Assembly: GCA_965222015.1 (NCBI GenBank)
Contig: CBDCTL010000011.1
Coordinates: 66,728-130,727 of the forward strand
DNA: 64,000 bases
Source of the DNA: JANQPX01 sp965222015
GTDB taxonomy: Bacteria > Pseudomonadota > Alphaproteobacteria > Geminicoccales > Geminicoccaceae
Reading direction: 5' to 3'
The position numbers were made by a program, and so were the translations under genes. This document shows positions 9,215 to 17,811 of this stretch, one piece after another (the stretch's first letter is position 1; each line of letters opens with the position of its first letter). The notes below the pieces were generated by a model. The model was given only the letters and a program-made list of their open reading frames with translations. It had not been told where the DNA came from and did no database searches.

Positions 9215-11263
9215 TTGAGCGACCCCGCCAAGATCGAGAATGCCCTGATCGTCTTCACACCGTCCGGCAAGCGCGGGCGGTTTCCCCACGGCACGACGGT
9301 GCTTCAGGCGGCACAGAAGCTGGGGGTCGATCTCGATTCGATCTGCGGCGGGCGCGGCCTCTGCGGCCGCTGTCAGGTGTCCGTCGGTGAAGGCGAGTTC
9401 GCCAAGCACGGCATCACGTCGAGGCCCGATCACGCCTCGGACGCCGGCGAGGTCGAGGCACGCTACGATCGGCGAAAGGGCCTGAAGTCCGGCCGCCGTC
9501 TCGGCTGCCAGGCGGCGCTTCGCGGCGATCTCGTGGTCGACGTGCCCGCAGAAAGCCAGGTGCATCGCCAGCTCGTGCGCAAGCGTGCCGAAGTCCGCGA
9601 CATCGCGCTCGATCCTGTCGTGAAGCTCTATTATGTCGAGGTCGATCCGCCGGACATGCACGCCCAGGCCGGCGATCTGCGCCGGCTCGAACGCGCGCTC
9701 GAGCAGCAGTGGCAGCTGACCGGGCTCAGCGCCGATCTGCGTGTGATGCAGTATCTGCAGCAGGTCCTGCGCGAGGCCGAATGGAGCGTGACCGCCGCCG
9801 TGCATGCCGACGAGCGCATCGTCGCGGTCTGGCCGGGCCTGAAGGAAGAGGCCTATGGCGTTGCCTTCGACATCGGCTCGACCACCATCGCCGGCCATCT
9901 GATCGAACTCCGCACCGGCCAGGTGATGGCCTCGGCCGGTCTGATGAACCCGCAGATCCGCTTCGGCGAAGACCTGATGAGCCGGGTCAGCTACGTGATG
10001 ATGAATCCGGGCGGTGATCAGGAAATGACGCTCGCCGTGCGCGAGGCGATCACCGCCATGATCGGCCAGCTCACCGCCGAGGCGATGATCACCCCGAACG
10101 AGATTCTGGATCTCACCTTCGTCGGCAATCCGGTGATGCACCATCTTCTGCTCGGCATCGATCCGACCGAGCTCGGCGGCGCGCCCTTCGCGCTCGCGAC
10201 CGACGAACCTGTCTTTCTCTGGGCGAGCGAACTTTCGATCCACGTCACCAACCCGTCCGCGCGCGCCTACATCCTGCCCTGCATAGCCGGCCATGTCGGC
10301 GCCGACGCCGCCGGCGTGATCCTGAGCGAGACGCCGCATCTGAATGACGAGATGACGCTGATCGTCGATGTCGGCACCAATGCCGAGATCATTCTCGGCA
10401 ACAGGCATCAGCTGATGGCGGCCTCGTCGCCGACCGGGCCGGCCTTCGAAGGCGCCCAGCTCTCCTGCGGCCAGCGTGCGGCGCCCGGCGCCATCGAACG
10501 GGTGCGCATCGATCCCGAGACACTGGAGCCGCGCTTCAAGCTGATCGGTTCCGACACCTGGTCCGACGCGGTCGGCGCGGACGGCGCCGACTTCGACGAG
10601 GCCGGGATGATCAACGGCAAGTCGCCGGGCGCCACCGGCATCTGCGGCTCCGGCATCATCGAGGCGATCGCCGAAATGTATCTCGCCGGCATCGTCAGGG
10701 CGGACGGCATGATCGACGGCGCCAAGGCGGCGATCAGCCCGCGCATCCAGCAGGACGGCCGCACCTTCTCCTATCTGATCCAGACCGGCGAGCCCGAGAT
10801 CCGCATCACCCAGAACGACATCCGCGCGATCCAGCTCGCCAAGGCAGCACTCTACGCCGGCGCCCGTCTCCTGATGGACAAGATGGGCGTCGATCATGTC
10901 GACCGCATCACGCTGGCCGGCGCCTTCGGCAGCCATATCGACGTCAAATACGCCATGATCCTCGGCCTGATCCCGGACTGCGACCTCGACAAGGTCGGTT
11001 CCGCCGGCAACGCCGCGGGCACGGGTGCGCGCATCGCTCTCCTCAATCGAAAAGCCAGGCGGGAGATCGAGAACGTCGTGCAGCGAATCGAAAAGGTGGA
11101 AACCGCGGTCGAACCGCGCTTCCAGGAGCACTTCGTCAAGGCGATGGCGATCCCCCATGCGGATGCGGATTTTTCGAACTTGAAAAAAGTCGTGTCACTG
11201 CCAGCTACGACTGTCTCAACGGACAGCAATGGAGGAAGGGAAAGGCGACGGCGGCGGGTTTAG
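9215..11263 (+). CDS. Reductive activator of corrinoid proteins, Fe-S ASKHA ATPase
   Basis: The 682-residue protein is a RACo/RamA-type activator (DUF4445). The N-terminal ferredoxin-like domain has Cys44, Cys50, Cys53 and a later Cys98 in the spacing expected for a [2Fe-2S] cluster. The rest is an ASKHA-fold domain with typical phosphate-loop segments (FDIGSTTIAGHL about 215-226; IVDVGTNAEI about 385-395; TLAGAFGSH near the end). It should reduce inactive Co(II) corrinoid back to Co(I) at the expense of ATP. The start is a TTG. It is 280 bases after the methyltransferase and completes the methyl-transfer trio. The long gap contains a GC-rich repeat near 8936-8973 that could be a terminator, so it may have its own promoter. 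Confidence 0.92.
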   Translation: MSDPAKIENALIVFTPSGKRGRFPHGTTVLQAAQKLGVDLDSICGGRGLCGRCQVSVGEGEFAKHGITSRPDHASDAGEVEARYDRRKGLKSGRRLGCQAALRGDLVVDVPAESQVHRQLVRKRAEVRDIALDPVVKLYYVEVDPPDMHAQAGDLRRLERALEQQWQLTGLSADLRVMQYLQQVLREAEWSVTAAVHADERIVAVWPGLKEEAYGVAFDIGSTTIAGHLIELRTGQVMASAGLMNPQIRFGEDLMSRVSYVMMNPGGDQEMTLAVREAITAMIGQLTAEAMITPNEILDLTFVGNPVMHHLLLGIDPTELGGAPFALATDEPVFLWASELSIHVTNPSARAYILPCIAGHVGADAAGVILSETPHLNDEMTLIVDVGTNAEIILGNRHQLMAASSPTGPAFEGAQLSCGQRAAPGAIERVRIDPETLEPRFKLIGSDTWSDAVGADGADFDEAGMINGKSPGATGICGSGIIEAIAEMYLAGIVRADGMIDGAKAAISPRIQQDGRTFSYLIQTGEPEIRITQNDIRAIQLAKAALYAGARLLMDKMGVDHVDRITLAGAFGSHIDVKYAMILGLIPDCDLDKVGSAGNAAGTGARIALLNRKARREIENVVQRIEKVETAVEPRFQEHFVKAMAIPHADADFSNLKKVVSLPATTVSTDSNGGRERRRRRV

Positions 11264-11276
11264 AGCGGTTCCCCCG

Positions 11277-11385
11277 CTAGTGGTGCGATCACATCAGAAG
11301 ATTCGGTTGGCAAGTGTATGACTTGTTGTTCTGGAATCCGATTGCAGAACTCCATGTGAATCAAATGATGTGGTCACACCACTAG
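11277..11385. mobile_element. MITE-like element with CTAG target duplication
   Basis: A 101-bp non-coding element at 11281-11381 is bounded by imperfect terminal inverted repeats: TGGTGCGATCACATCA at the left and the inverse TGGTGTGACCACATCA at the right (14 of 16 bases match). It is flanked on both sides by CTAG (11277-11280 and 11382-11385), a perfect 4-bp duplication of the kind made by some IS5-family (IS427 group) transposases. Complementarity continues partly into the interior, so the whole unit can fold as a hairpin. It carries no gene. The parent transposase is not in this window. Confidence 0.65.
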
Positions 11386-11795
11386 TGGAGCAGGTGCCAG
11401 ATATCTAACATCCTAAACTTGTGGCTGTAGGCGATTGGCAGCCCGGCATTGGCGGCGACGGGATAGGCGCTGAGATAGGCCCCGACGAGACCGGCGAGCG
11501 TTACTGCCAGAACGGACATCGCATAATTCGTTCGACCTCGGGACGGCGGCATGTTGCGATAGACGACAATTATCAGCAAGAGGAATACCGGCAGGATCGC
11601 CTGCGGAATGGCGAGACCGAGGAAGAAGAAAAGAACGATGCAGATAGCCAGCAGTAGCTCGGTACGGAAAAGCCTCGACGGTCGTCTGCGCGGCGACGGA
11701 CGCCTGGACTGCTTCAGTTGATGCGTGAGACCGATGAAAGCAATGATAGCACTGCAAATCGTGGCGACGGCGGCAGCTGAATTCAACACAACCAA
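11382..11795 (-). CDS. Small membrane protein in AT-rich island
   Basis: A 137-residue protein of unknown function with about four hydrophobic segments: near residues 5-27, a pair in 47-80 separated by a short turn, and 92-115. An Arg-rich loop (residues 30-43) follows the first helix, suggesting a cytoplasmic face. No family is recognised. It lies in DNA visibly richer in A+T than the neighbours (11260-11990), and its TAG stop falls inside the CTAG flanking the MITE-like element. It converges on the corrinoid-activator gene. It may be horizontally acquired or a lineage-specific gene. Confidence 0.55.
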   Translation of the reverse strand: MVVLNSAAAVATICSAIIAFIGLTHQLKQSRRPSPRRRPSRLFRTELLLAICIVLFFFLGLAIPQAILPVFLLLIIVVYRNMPPSRGRTNYAMSVLAVTLAGLVGAYLSAYPVAANAGLPIAYSHKFRMLDIWHLLH

Positions 11796-11997
11796 TCCCC
11801 AATCAAAATGATCAATGCTATCCTCAGAAAATCAAAGCAACCTGTAAAGGATTTGGAAATACAATAAAACCATGTCGATTACATGAGAAAATTATCGTCA
11901 ACGCGACGTCGATTATATCTTGCTTCCCTGAGCGAAGGCGGCTGATCTGGTCACTCCAACGCACGGACGACAACGACGCCATGGCCTCGATTTCACG

Positions 11998-13248
11998 ATG
12001 CAGCTGACCACCGCCGAAAAAACCCTGCTCGCTCCCGGTGCGCCGCCGGCGACGGCGATGGCCATGCGCATCGTGGTCGAGACCGCCCGGATGATGGGCG
12101 CCAGCAGCCTCGTGCCGATCACCTCGGCGCATATCGACGGCTGCGTCTATTTCGCCGATGCCGGCGTGCTGTTCGCCGAAAGGCTTCGGGATCTGGGCGG
12201 GCGGGTTGCGGTGCCGTCCTCGCTGAATGTCGGCGCCCTCGACCTCATCCGTCCGGAACTGGTGCTGGCGAACGATCACGCCAAAGCGATGAGCCGGCGG
12301 CTGATGGACGCCTATGTCGATCTCGGCTGCATCCAGAGCTGGACCTGTGCGCCCTACCAGGCCGGTTATCGCCCGAAGCTCGGCGAGCAGATCGCCTGGG
12401 CGGAAAGCAATGCGATCGTGTTCGCGAATTCGGTGCTCGGCGCGCGCACCAATCGCTACGGCGATTTTTTCGATATCTGCGCGGCGCTGACCGGGCGGGT
12501 GCCCTATGTCGGTCTGCATCGGGACGAGGAGCGGGTCGCGAAAATCCTGATCGATCTGTCCCGGCTGTCCCCTGCCCTCGTCGACGACGACAGCTTTTTC
12601 CCCGTGCTCGGCGCCTGGCTCGGACGCGCGGTCGGCTCGACCGTCGCTGCGATCAAAGGCCTGCCCGCCGATGTCGGCGAAGACGGCCTGAAGGCGCTGG
12701 GCGCCGCCGCCGCCTCCACCGGCGCGGTCGGTCTGTTTCACGTCATCGGCGTCACGCCGGAAGCCCGGACCGAAGCCCAAGCCTTCGGCGACCAGCCGCC
12801 CGCGGTGGTGATCACACCGACCCCCGCCGACATGCGCGAAGCCCGCGACAGGCTGTCGACGACAAGTTCGAGAACCATTGACTGCGTGGCGCTCGGCAGT
12901 CCGCATTTCTCATTGGACGAATGCCGGGCCTTCGCGGCGCTCGCCGACGGGCTGACGTTCGAAAAACCGATCTACATCTGCACGCGGCACGCAGTCCTGC
13001 AGATCCTGGAGGCGAGCGGCGTGCGGCAACGACTGGAAGAGGCCGGCGTCGTCTTCGTGGTCGGCACCTGCGTGGTGGTGACGCCGATCCTGAAACAGGC
13101 GAGCGGCGTGCTCATGACCAATTCCGGCAAGTTCGCCCATTACGGCCCCTCCACCGTCAATCACGACGTGGTCTACGGATCGCTCGGCGACTGCGTGCGT
13201 TCGGCGACCACCGGCCGGGTCGAGCGTGACGAGCGGCTGTGGTCATGA
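11998..13248 (+). CDS. Aconitase X large (catalytic) subunit, locus 1
   Basis: A 416-residue catalytic subunit of the aconitase X family (DUF521). These [4Fe-4S] dehydratases include cis-3-hydroxy-L-proline dehydratase and archaeal mevalonate 5-phosphate dehydratase. Three Cys positions expected for the cluster are present in context: SWTCAPYQ (about 118), VGTCVVV (about 359) and GDCVRS (about 399). Other family marks are SAHIDGC near 41-47 and ANSVLGARTNRYGD. The ATG at 11998 directly follows the AT-rich island. It overlaps the swivel-domain gene by ATGA. The substrate cannot be told from sequence; no proline metabolism genes adjoin it. Confidence 0.88.
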   Translation: MQLTTAEKTLLAPGAPPATAMAMRIVVETARMMGASSLVPITSAHIDGCVYFADAGVLFAERLRDLGGRVAVPSSLNVGALDLIRPELVLANDHAKAMSRRLMDAYVDLGCIQSWTCAPYQAGYRPKLGEQIAWAESNAIVFANSVLGARTNRYGDFFDICAALTGRVPYVGLHRDEERVAKILIDLSRLSPALVDDDSFFPVLGAWLGRAVGSTVAAIKGLPADVGEDGLKALGAAAASTGAVGLFHVIGVTPEARTEAQAFGDQPPAVVITPTPADMREARDRLSTTSSRTIDCVALGSPHFSLDECRAFAALADGLTFEKPIYICTRHAVLQILEASGVRQRLEEAGVVFVVGTCVVVTPILKQASGVLMTNSGKFAHYGPSTVNHDVVYGSLGDCVRSATTGRVERDERLWS

Positions 13249-13667
13249 TGTCGAACGCGACGGTGCTGGTGGACGGCGAGGCCGAGGGCGAGGTCCTGAA
13301 GCTCGGTGCTCCCATCTGCTTTTGGGGCGGCGTCGATCCTTCGAGCGGCCGGATCTCGGATCCGAAGCATCCCGATCACGGCGCGATGGTCACGCAAAGA
13401 ATCCTCGCGATCCCGCGCATCGTCGGTTCCAGTTCGTCGAGCCAGCAGCTGCTGGAGCTGATCTATCGAGGCAAGGCGCCGGCCGCGATTCTGCTCGGCG
13501 AGGCGGACGCGATCCTCGGCATCGCCTCCCTGGTCGGCCGGGAGATGGCGTTCGGCACGATCCCGATCCTCCGGATGGCGCTGGACGATCTCGAAAGCGG
13601 CATGAAGGCGATGATCGAACCGGGCGGCAGCGTTCGCCTCGCCGCCGTCGGAGAGCCGTCGCCCTGA
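13245..13667 (+). CDS. Aconitase X small (swivel) subunit, locus 1
   Basis: A 140-residue aconitase X swivel-domain protein (DUF126) that pairs with the catalytic subunit encoded just before it. The motif IVGSSSSSQQLLEL holds the Ser-rich loop typical of this domain, and LGAPICFWGGVDPSSGRISD is the preceding family signature. I place the start at the ATG inside the ATGA overlap with the large-subunit stop; a GTG six bases upstream is possible. Translational coupling implies a fixed 1:1 complex. It converges on the prepilin peptidase gene with 24 bases between. Confidence 0.87.
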   Translation: MMSNATVLVDGEAEGEVLKLGAPICFWGGVDPSSGRISDPKHPDHGAMVTQRILAIPRIVGSSSSSQQLLELIYRGKAPAAILLGEADAILGIASLVGREMAFGTIPILRMALDDLESGMKAMIEPGGSVRLAAVGEPSP

Positions 13668-13691
13668 TCCGAAACGCCTTCGCTTACGGCG

Positions 13692-14177
13692 TTACCGCCA
13701 CTCCAGAAGAAGGGCCGCGAATGCGATCGCCAGGGCATAGGGAACCGGCGCTTCGCGATGCAGGAGCCGCGGCCCGCGCGCCCGGGCCGGCGCCCCGGCA
13801 GGCGAAAGACTTCGTGCGAGAAGCGGACGCAGCGCCATCAGGAGGAGGCCGAGGACACCGCCGCCAATCGCGGTGATCACCAGAAAATCCGGCAGAGTGG
13901 TCATGCCGAACCAGAGGGCCAGCGCTGCGATCAGCTTGACGTCACCGCCGCCGAGCCAGCCGAAGACGAAGGCGACGATGCCGATCGCCAAGGTCAGCGC
14001 GAAGGCGGGAATGTGGACCGGCCAGACCGCCTGCCCCATCGCTGCAGCCTTGACCAGAAAGAGCGCGATGACGGCGAGCGGGATGGCGTTCGGGATGCGA
14101 AAGGCCTTGAGGTCGGACAGGCATGCCGCGAGCAGCAGGCCGGTGAGCGCCAGGGAGAAGCCGATGGTCGACGTCAT
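13692..14177 (-). CDS. cpaA: Prepilin peptidase of the Tad pilus (TadV/CpaA)
   Basis: A 161-residue inner-membrane aspartic protease of family A24A that removes the leader from Flp-type prepilin. Five to six TM helices are visible. The second catalytic Asp is in GGGDVKLIAAL (about residue 77-80) and the first in SDLKAFRIPN (about 22). The protein has no N-terminal methyltransferase domain, as usual for the Tad peptidase. It is the last gene of the Tad locus and overlaps the preceding TPR gene by ATGA. Confidence 0.93.
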   Translation of the reverse strand: MTSTIGFSLALTGLLLAACLSDLKAFRIPNAIPLAVIALFLVKAAAMGQAVWPVHIPAFALTLAIGIVAFVFGWLGGGDVKLIAALALWFGMTTLPDFLVITAIGGGVLGLLLMALRPLLARSLSPAGAPARARGPRLLHREAPVPYALAIAFAALLLEWR

Positions 14178-15079
14178 GGCCGGGAGCTCCGATCGGCGTC
14201 GAGCGTTTCCAGAAAGGCGAGATTGCGTCTCGCCTCGCCGAAGAAGCCCGGATCCGTGGCCATGGCGTCGAGAAACAACGATCTGGCCTTCTCGTGGTCG
14301 CCGCGCAGCAAGGCGGCATAGCCGACATTGTTCATGATCACCGCGCGATCGGCACGATCGGCGCCCGCGAGCGCCGAGCCGTAGCGCCCCTGAAGTGCCA
14401 GCGCCAGGCGCAGATTGGTCGCGGCCACTTCGAGCTTCGGATCGAGCTCGAGCGCCCGCTTCAGGGCCGCTTCGGCATAGACCGGCTCGCCTGAGGCCAG
14501 GAGCGAGAAGCCAAGATTGTTATGCAGAAAAGCGGCCTTCGGATTGAGCTCGATCGCACGGCGATAGGCGACCCTTGCGGCGTCGTGCTTCTTCTCTCCG
14601 TCTCGAAGACGGCCGAGCGCGTTCCAGCTTCGCCAGAGGCCGGGATCCAGCACCACCGCCCGGTCGAGCAGCGATTGCGCCGGTTCGAGATCCCCTCTTT
14701 TGAGCGCGACGAGACCGCGTCCCTGCAGCGCCTTGGCGAGCAGGGGTGATGGTGCCTGATCGTCGATCCGCTCGAACTGGGCAATCGCTTCGTCCAGACG
14801 TCCCTGGCCGAGCAGCGCTTCGCCGAGGCCGAGATGTGCCTGGCCATCCTCCGGCAGCGCCTTCAGGACGCGACGAAAGCTTGCACCCGCATCTTCGAAA
14901 CGCTCGGCACGAACCGCCGCCCAGCCGTGGTCCCGGTGCAGATCGGTCGCGATCAGGGTCGCGTCGCGTTCCGAGGTCGGCGTCGTCGCGGGCGGCGGTG
15001 CTGCGGCGCAGGCGGCGAGCAGGAGCAGCACCGGCGGTGCGAGAAAGCGCCTGATGACCGGGTCGAACGACGGCATCAT
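14174..15079 (-). CDS. TPR lipoprotein of the Tad locus
   Basis: A 301-residue lipoprotein with a lipobox ending at Cys24 (LAAC) and an array of about five to six tetratricopeptide repeats from residue 45 to the end, for example the repeat segments near AHLGLGEALLGQGRLDEAI, NLGFSLLASGEPVYAEAAL and NVGYAALLRGDHEKARSLF. It is probably an outer-membrane pilotin or assembly factor of the TadD type. I start it at the ATG pair at 15079/15076 because GGAG lies at the right distance; a longer frame begins at 15139 but lacks a ribosome binding site. It follows a second TPR gene, so the locus has two TadD-like proteins. Confidence 0.85.
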   Translation of the reverse strand: MMPSFDPVIRRFLAPPVLLLLAACAAAPPPATTPTSERDATLIATDLHRDHGWAAVRAERFEDAGASFRRVLKALPEDGQAHLGLGEALLGQGRLDEAIAQFERIDDQAPSPLLAKALQGRGLVALKRGDLEPAQSLLDRAVVLDPGLWRSWNALGRLRDGEKKHDAARVAYRRAIELNPKAAFLHNNLGFSLLASGEPVYAEAALKRALELDPKLEVAATNLRLALALQGRYGSALAGADRADRAVIMNNVGYAALLRGDHEKARSLFLDAMATDPGFFGEARRNLAFLETLDADRSSRP

Positions 15080-15138
15080 GATGAAGAGCTCCGACTTGAG
15101 GCGTTCTGGAGGAAAGGATTGAGGCGTAGTTGTTGTCA

Positions 15139-15792
15139 TTATTGTTTTCCGTCGGCGAAGGGATCGCGAACCGCGGTGAAATCGATCATGACCGCCGATG
15201 GCCGCTTTTCGAGAAGGCTGCCGAGCATGACATCGCCCGCGGATCGATGGTGGATAGGAATGGAGGCCACCCGGCGAACCGGCCGCTTCGAACGCTTGCG
15301 CGCGAGATAACGGTCCAGCGTCGCCAAGCGTTCGAGATTGCCTTCGATCTCGCCATGATCGCTTCGCAGACCCGCCGCCCTTTCGAGATAGCGCCGCGCG
15401 AGCGCCGGCTCTGCTCTGCGAAGGGCGGCAAAGCCGATATTGTTGAGCGTGGCGGCGTCGTCCGGTGACAGCGACAGCGCCTTGGCGAAGGTCTCGGCCG
15501 CAAGGTCCAGCCTTCCGAGTTCGCCATAGGCGATCGCGAGACCGTTCAGGCTCGCGAGGTCGCTGCGATCACGTCTGACCAGGGCGCGAAAAGCGCTCAC
15601 CGCCTCGATCGCCTGGCCGCGATCCAGGAGCCCGCGCGCCTTCACGAAAGAGATCTCCGGCGCGGCGGGCGTCCGCAGCGCCTTCTCGCCGGCGTTCGGC
15701 CCGTCGATCACCACGCAGGCCGACAGTGCCAGCAGTGCCGCGACCGCGACCAGGCAGGACGGCAGGAGCGAATGGATCGGTGTCGCGAACAT
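15139..15792 (-). CDS. tadD: TadD-like TPR lipoprotein
   Basis: A 217-residue lipoprotein with signal peptide and lipobox LSAC (Cys26), followed by three to four TPR units (about 45-170), including NGLAIAYGELGRLDLAAETF and NIGFAALRRAEPALARRYL. TadD proteins act in the periplasm or outer membrane to help secretin assembly. The C-terminal 50 residues are basic and lack TPR character. It lies 4 bases after tadC and 59 bases before the second TPR gene, in the same operon. Confidence 0.86.
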   Translation of the reverse strand: MFATPIHSLLPSCLVAVAALLALSACVVIDGPNAGEKALRTPAAPEISFVKARGLLDRGQAIEAVSAFRALVRRDRSDLASLNGLAIAYGELGRLDLAAETFAKALSLSPDDAATLNNIGFAALRRAEPALARRYLERAAGLRSDHGEIEGNLERLATLDRYLARKRSKRPVRRVASIPIHHRSAGDVMLGSLLEKRPSAVMIDFTAVRDPFADGKQ

Positions 15793-15796
15793 GCCG

Positions 15797-16810
15797 TCAG
15801 CTCATCGGCAGCACGTCGCCGCTCAGCATCCGGACCAGCCGGATCACGACGGGCGACAGCGCCATCAAAAAGATCGTCGGCAGGAGGAAGACCACCATGA
15901 TCACCGACATTTTCACCGGCAGCTGATTGGCGCGCTCCTCGGCCATGGTCATGCGCTGGTGGCGCATCTCACGGGCATAGACCTGCAGCGTCGTGGCGAT
16001 GCTGGTGCCGAAGGTGATCGACTGGATGATCGCCTTGGTGAAGACCGAGATCGCGTCGACCTGGGTGCGATCCGCAAGGTCGGCGAGCACCTGCTCCCTC
16101 GCTTTGCCGGCGCGCAGCTCGAGACCGACGATGACGAACTCTTCGGCGAGAGCCGGATGGGCGTGCTTGAGCTCGCCTGCGACCCTGGCGAGCGCCGAAT
16201 CGAAGCCGAGACCGGCTTCGATCGCCACCTGAATCATGTCGAGTGCATGGGGAAAGCCATAGCGAATCGCCTGCTGCCGGGCGGCGATGCGCCGGCGAAG
16301 CCAGATTGGCGGGCCATAGAAACCGATCAGCAGCAGGAGACAGGCGAGCAGAAGACTGGCATTCGTGTCGAGGTCGGCAAAGGGCAGGATCGCCGATGCG
16401 GGATTGCCGGTCGCGGAGACGGCGAGCGTGTTCAGGGCCAGCGGCAAGGGAAGGAAAAGACCCAGCGACGTGCGGATCATGTAGTAGCCCATGAGCGCCT
16501 GCTCGCCCCGGAACCCGGCGCGCACGAGTTGCTGCTGCAGCTTGTGCCGCTCGCGCGCGTCGACCGGCGCGATGAAGCGTTTGAGGCCGTCGACGGGCAT
16601 GGTGTCGTAGTGTTTTCTGATCGCGACCGCCGCCGCGACGTTGCGACTGTCCGAGCGCTGCGCAAGCCGACGCCCGAGCGGATCGGCAGGGGCCATGAGC
16701 GCACTCGCGCCGACGAAGGTCAGCATGACGCCGACGAACACGGCTGAAAGGATCATCAGCTCGACATGACCGCCGGCGATTTCGGAGATTCGCGAAAGGC
16801 CGTCCATCAT
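15797..16810 (-). CDS. tadC: Tad inner-membrane platform protein TadC
   Basis: A 337-residue protein with the type II/IV secretion F domain (GspF family). The N-terminal TM lies near residue 20-40, a cytoplasmic helical region follows, then TM segments near 110-155 and 300-330. Pfam T2SSF-like sequence includes the QVAIEAGLGFDSALARVAGEL stretch and FTKAIIQSITFGTSIATTLQ. It should form the inner-membrane platform with TadB on which the TadA ATPase acts. Start at the first of two ATG codons, preceded by a purine-rich ribosome binding site. It is 16 bases downstream of tadB. Confidence 0.93.
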   Translation of the reverse strand: MMDGLSRISEIAGGHVELMILSAVFVGVMLTFVGASALMAPADPLGRRLAQRSDSRNVAAAVAIRKHYDTMPVDGLKRFIAPVDARERHKLQQQLVRAGFRGEQALMGYYMIRTSLGLFLPLPLALNTLAVSATGNPASAILPFADLDTNASLLLACLLLLIGFYGPPIWLRRRIAARQQAIRYGFPHALDMIQVAIEAGLGFDSALARVAGELKHAHPALAEEFVIVGLELRAGKAREQVLADLADRTQVDAISVFTKAIIQSITFGTSIATTLQVYAREMRHQRMTMAEERANQLPVKMSVIMVVFLLPTIFLMALSPVVIRLVRMLSGDVLPMS

Positions 16811-16826
16811 CGCCTTCTCTCCCTTC

Positions 16827-17786
16827 TCAAAAGTCGAACTTGACCTGACGGCGAAGCGCGATCGCGTTGATCAAGGTCAGAAAGAAACCCAGCCCCAGCA
16901 ATGGTATGAAGAGGGGATCCTCCGCCACGTCCGCGTAGTAGCTGGGCGTGGACAGATGGAGGAATCCGGCAAGCGCGATCGGCACGCTGGAGACGACGAT
17001 CGCGGTGATCCGCCCTTCGGCCGAGAGCGCCTTGATCTTTCGCTCCATGGCGAAGCGGTCGCGAATCACGCGCCCGAGCGACTCCAGCACGGTCGCGAGA
17101 TTGCCGCCGGTGCTGTGCTGGATGGTGATCGCGACGGCGAGGTAGTTGAAATCCTCGATGCCGATGCGCCGCGCCATCTCCTCGATCGCGGTGGCGAAAT
17201 CGTCGCCATAGCTGATCGCGTCCGCGACGATCCTGAGCTCGCTGCCGATCGGGTTGGGCATCTCCCGAGCGATCACGTGAAAGGTCGGGTTGATCGGGTG
17301 CCCGGCGCGCAGGCTCTGCACCATGAGATCGATGGCATCGGGCAGCTGCTTCGAGAGCTCGACACGGCGGCGGGCACGGCAGAGCTGCAGCGCGCCCAGC
17401 GGCAAAAGGCCACCCAGAACCAGGGCGGCCGCGAGCGAGAACGTCCAGCCGAAGACCGTCGAAAAGAGCATGGCGATGGTGATCATCACGAGGACGAGCG
17501 CGATCAGGAGGTGATGGGGTGCGGTCGACAGCCCAGCCTGGCGAACCAGCTGCGGCCAATGGCGAAGACCCGGCAGGTTGCCGAAGTCTTGGGATTCGCG
17601 CTGACGCCGAAGCAGGCGCAGCACCGTCTCCGGGTCGGCGCCCGAGGTCAGGGCCTGAAGCCGTCGCCTGATCACCCGTTCGATGTCGGGTCCGGTGATC
17701 CCGAGCGCGCGCGCCCCGCCGAGGACGATCATCAGCACGCCGAAGAAGAGCATGAGGTTCACCAGCAAAAACGAGAGCTCGCTCAT
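16827..17786 (-). CDS. tadB: Tad inner-membrane platform protein TadB
   Basis: A 319-residue T2SSF-domain protein, partner of TadC. It has an N-terminal TM (residues 5-25), a paired TM region near 95-135 and a C-terminal pair near 265-315. The conserved core is around LPDAIDLMVQSLRAGHPINP and the NLATVLESLGRVIRDRFAMERKI helix. Length is normal for the family. It lies 25 bases after tadA and 16 before tadC. Confidence 0.93.
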   Translation of the reverse strand: MSELSFLLVNLMLFFGVLMIVLGGARALGITGPDIERVIRRRLQALTSGADPETVLRLLRRQRESQDFGNLPGLRHWPQLVRQAGLSTAPHHLLIALVLVMITIAMLFSTVFGWTFSLAAALVLGGLLPLGALQLCRARRRVELSKQLPDAIDLMVQSLRAGHPINPTFHVIAREMPNPIGSELRIVADAISYGDDFATAIEEMARRIGIEDFNYLAVAITIQHSTGGNLATVLESLGRVIRDRFAMERKIKALSAEGRITAIVVSSVPIALAGFLHLSTPSYYADVAEDPLFIPLLGLGFFLTLINAIALRRQVKFDF

Positions 17787-17811
17787 CGATCGCCGTCCTC
17801 CGGTCCGCCGT

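Noticed and set aside
9125..11158. Minus-strand open frame of 677 codons
   Set aside because: Antisense to the corrinoid activator; the opposite frame has the Cys motifs and ASKHA signatures.
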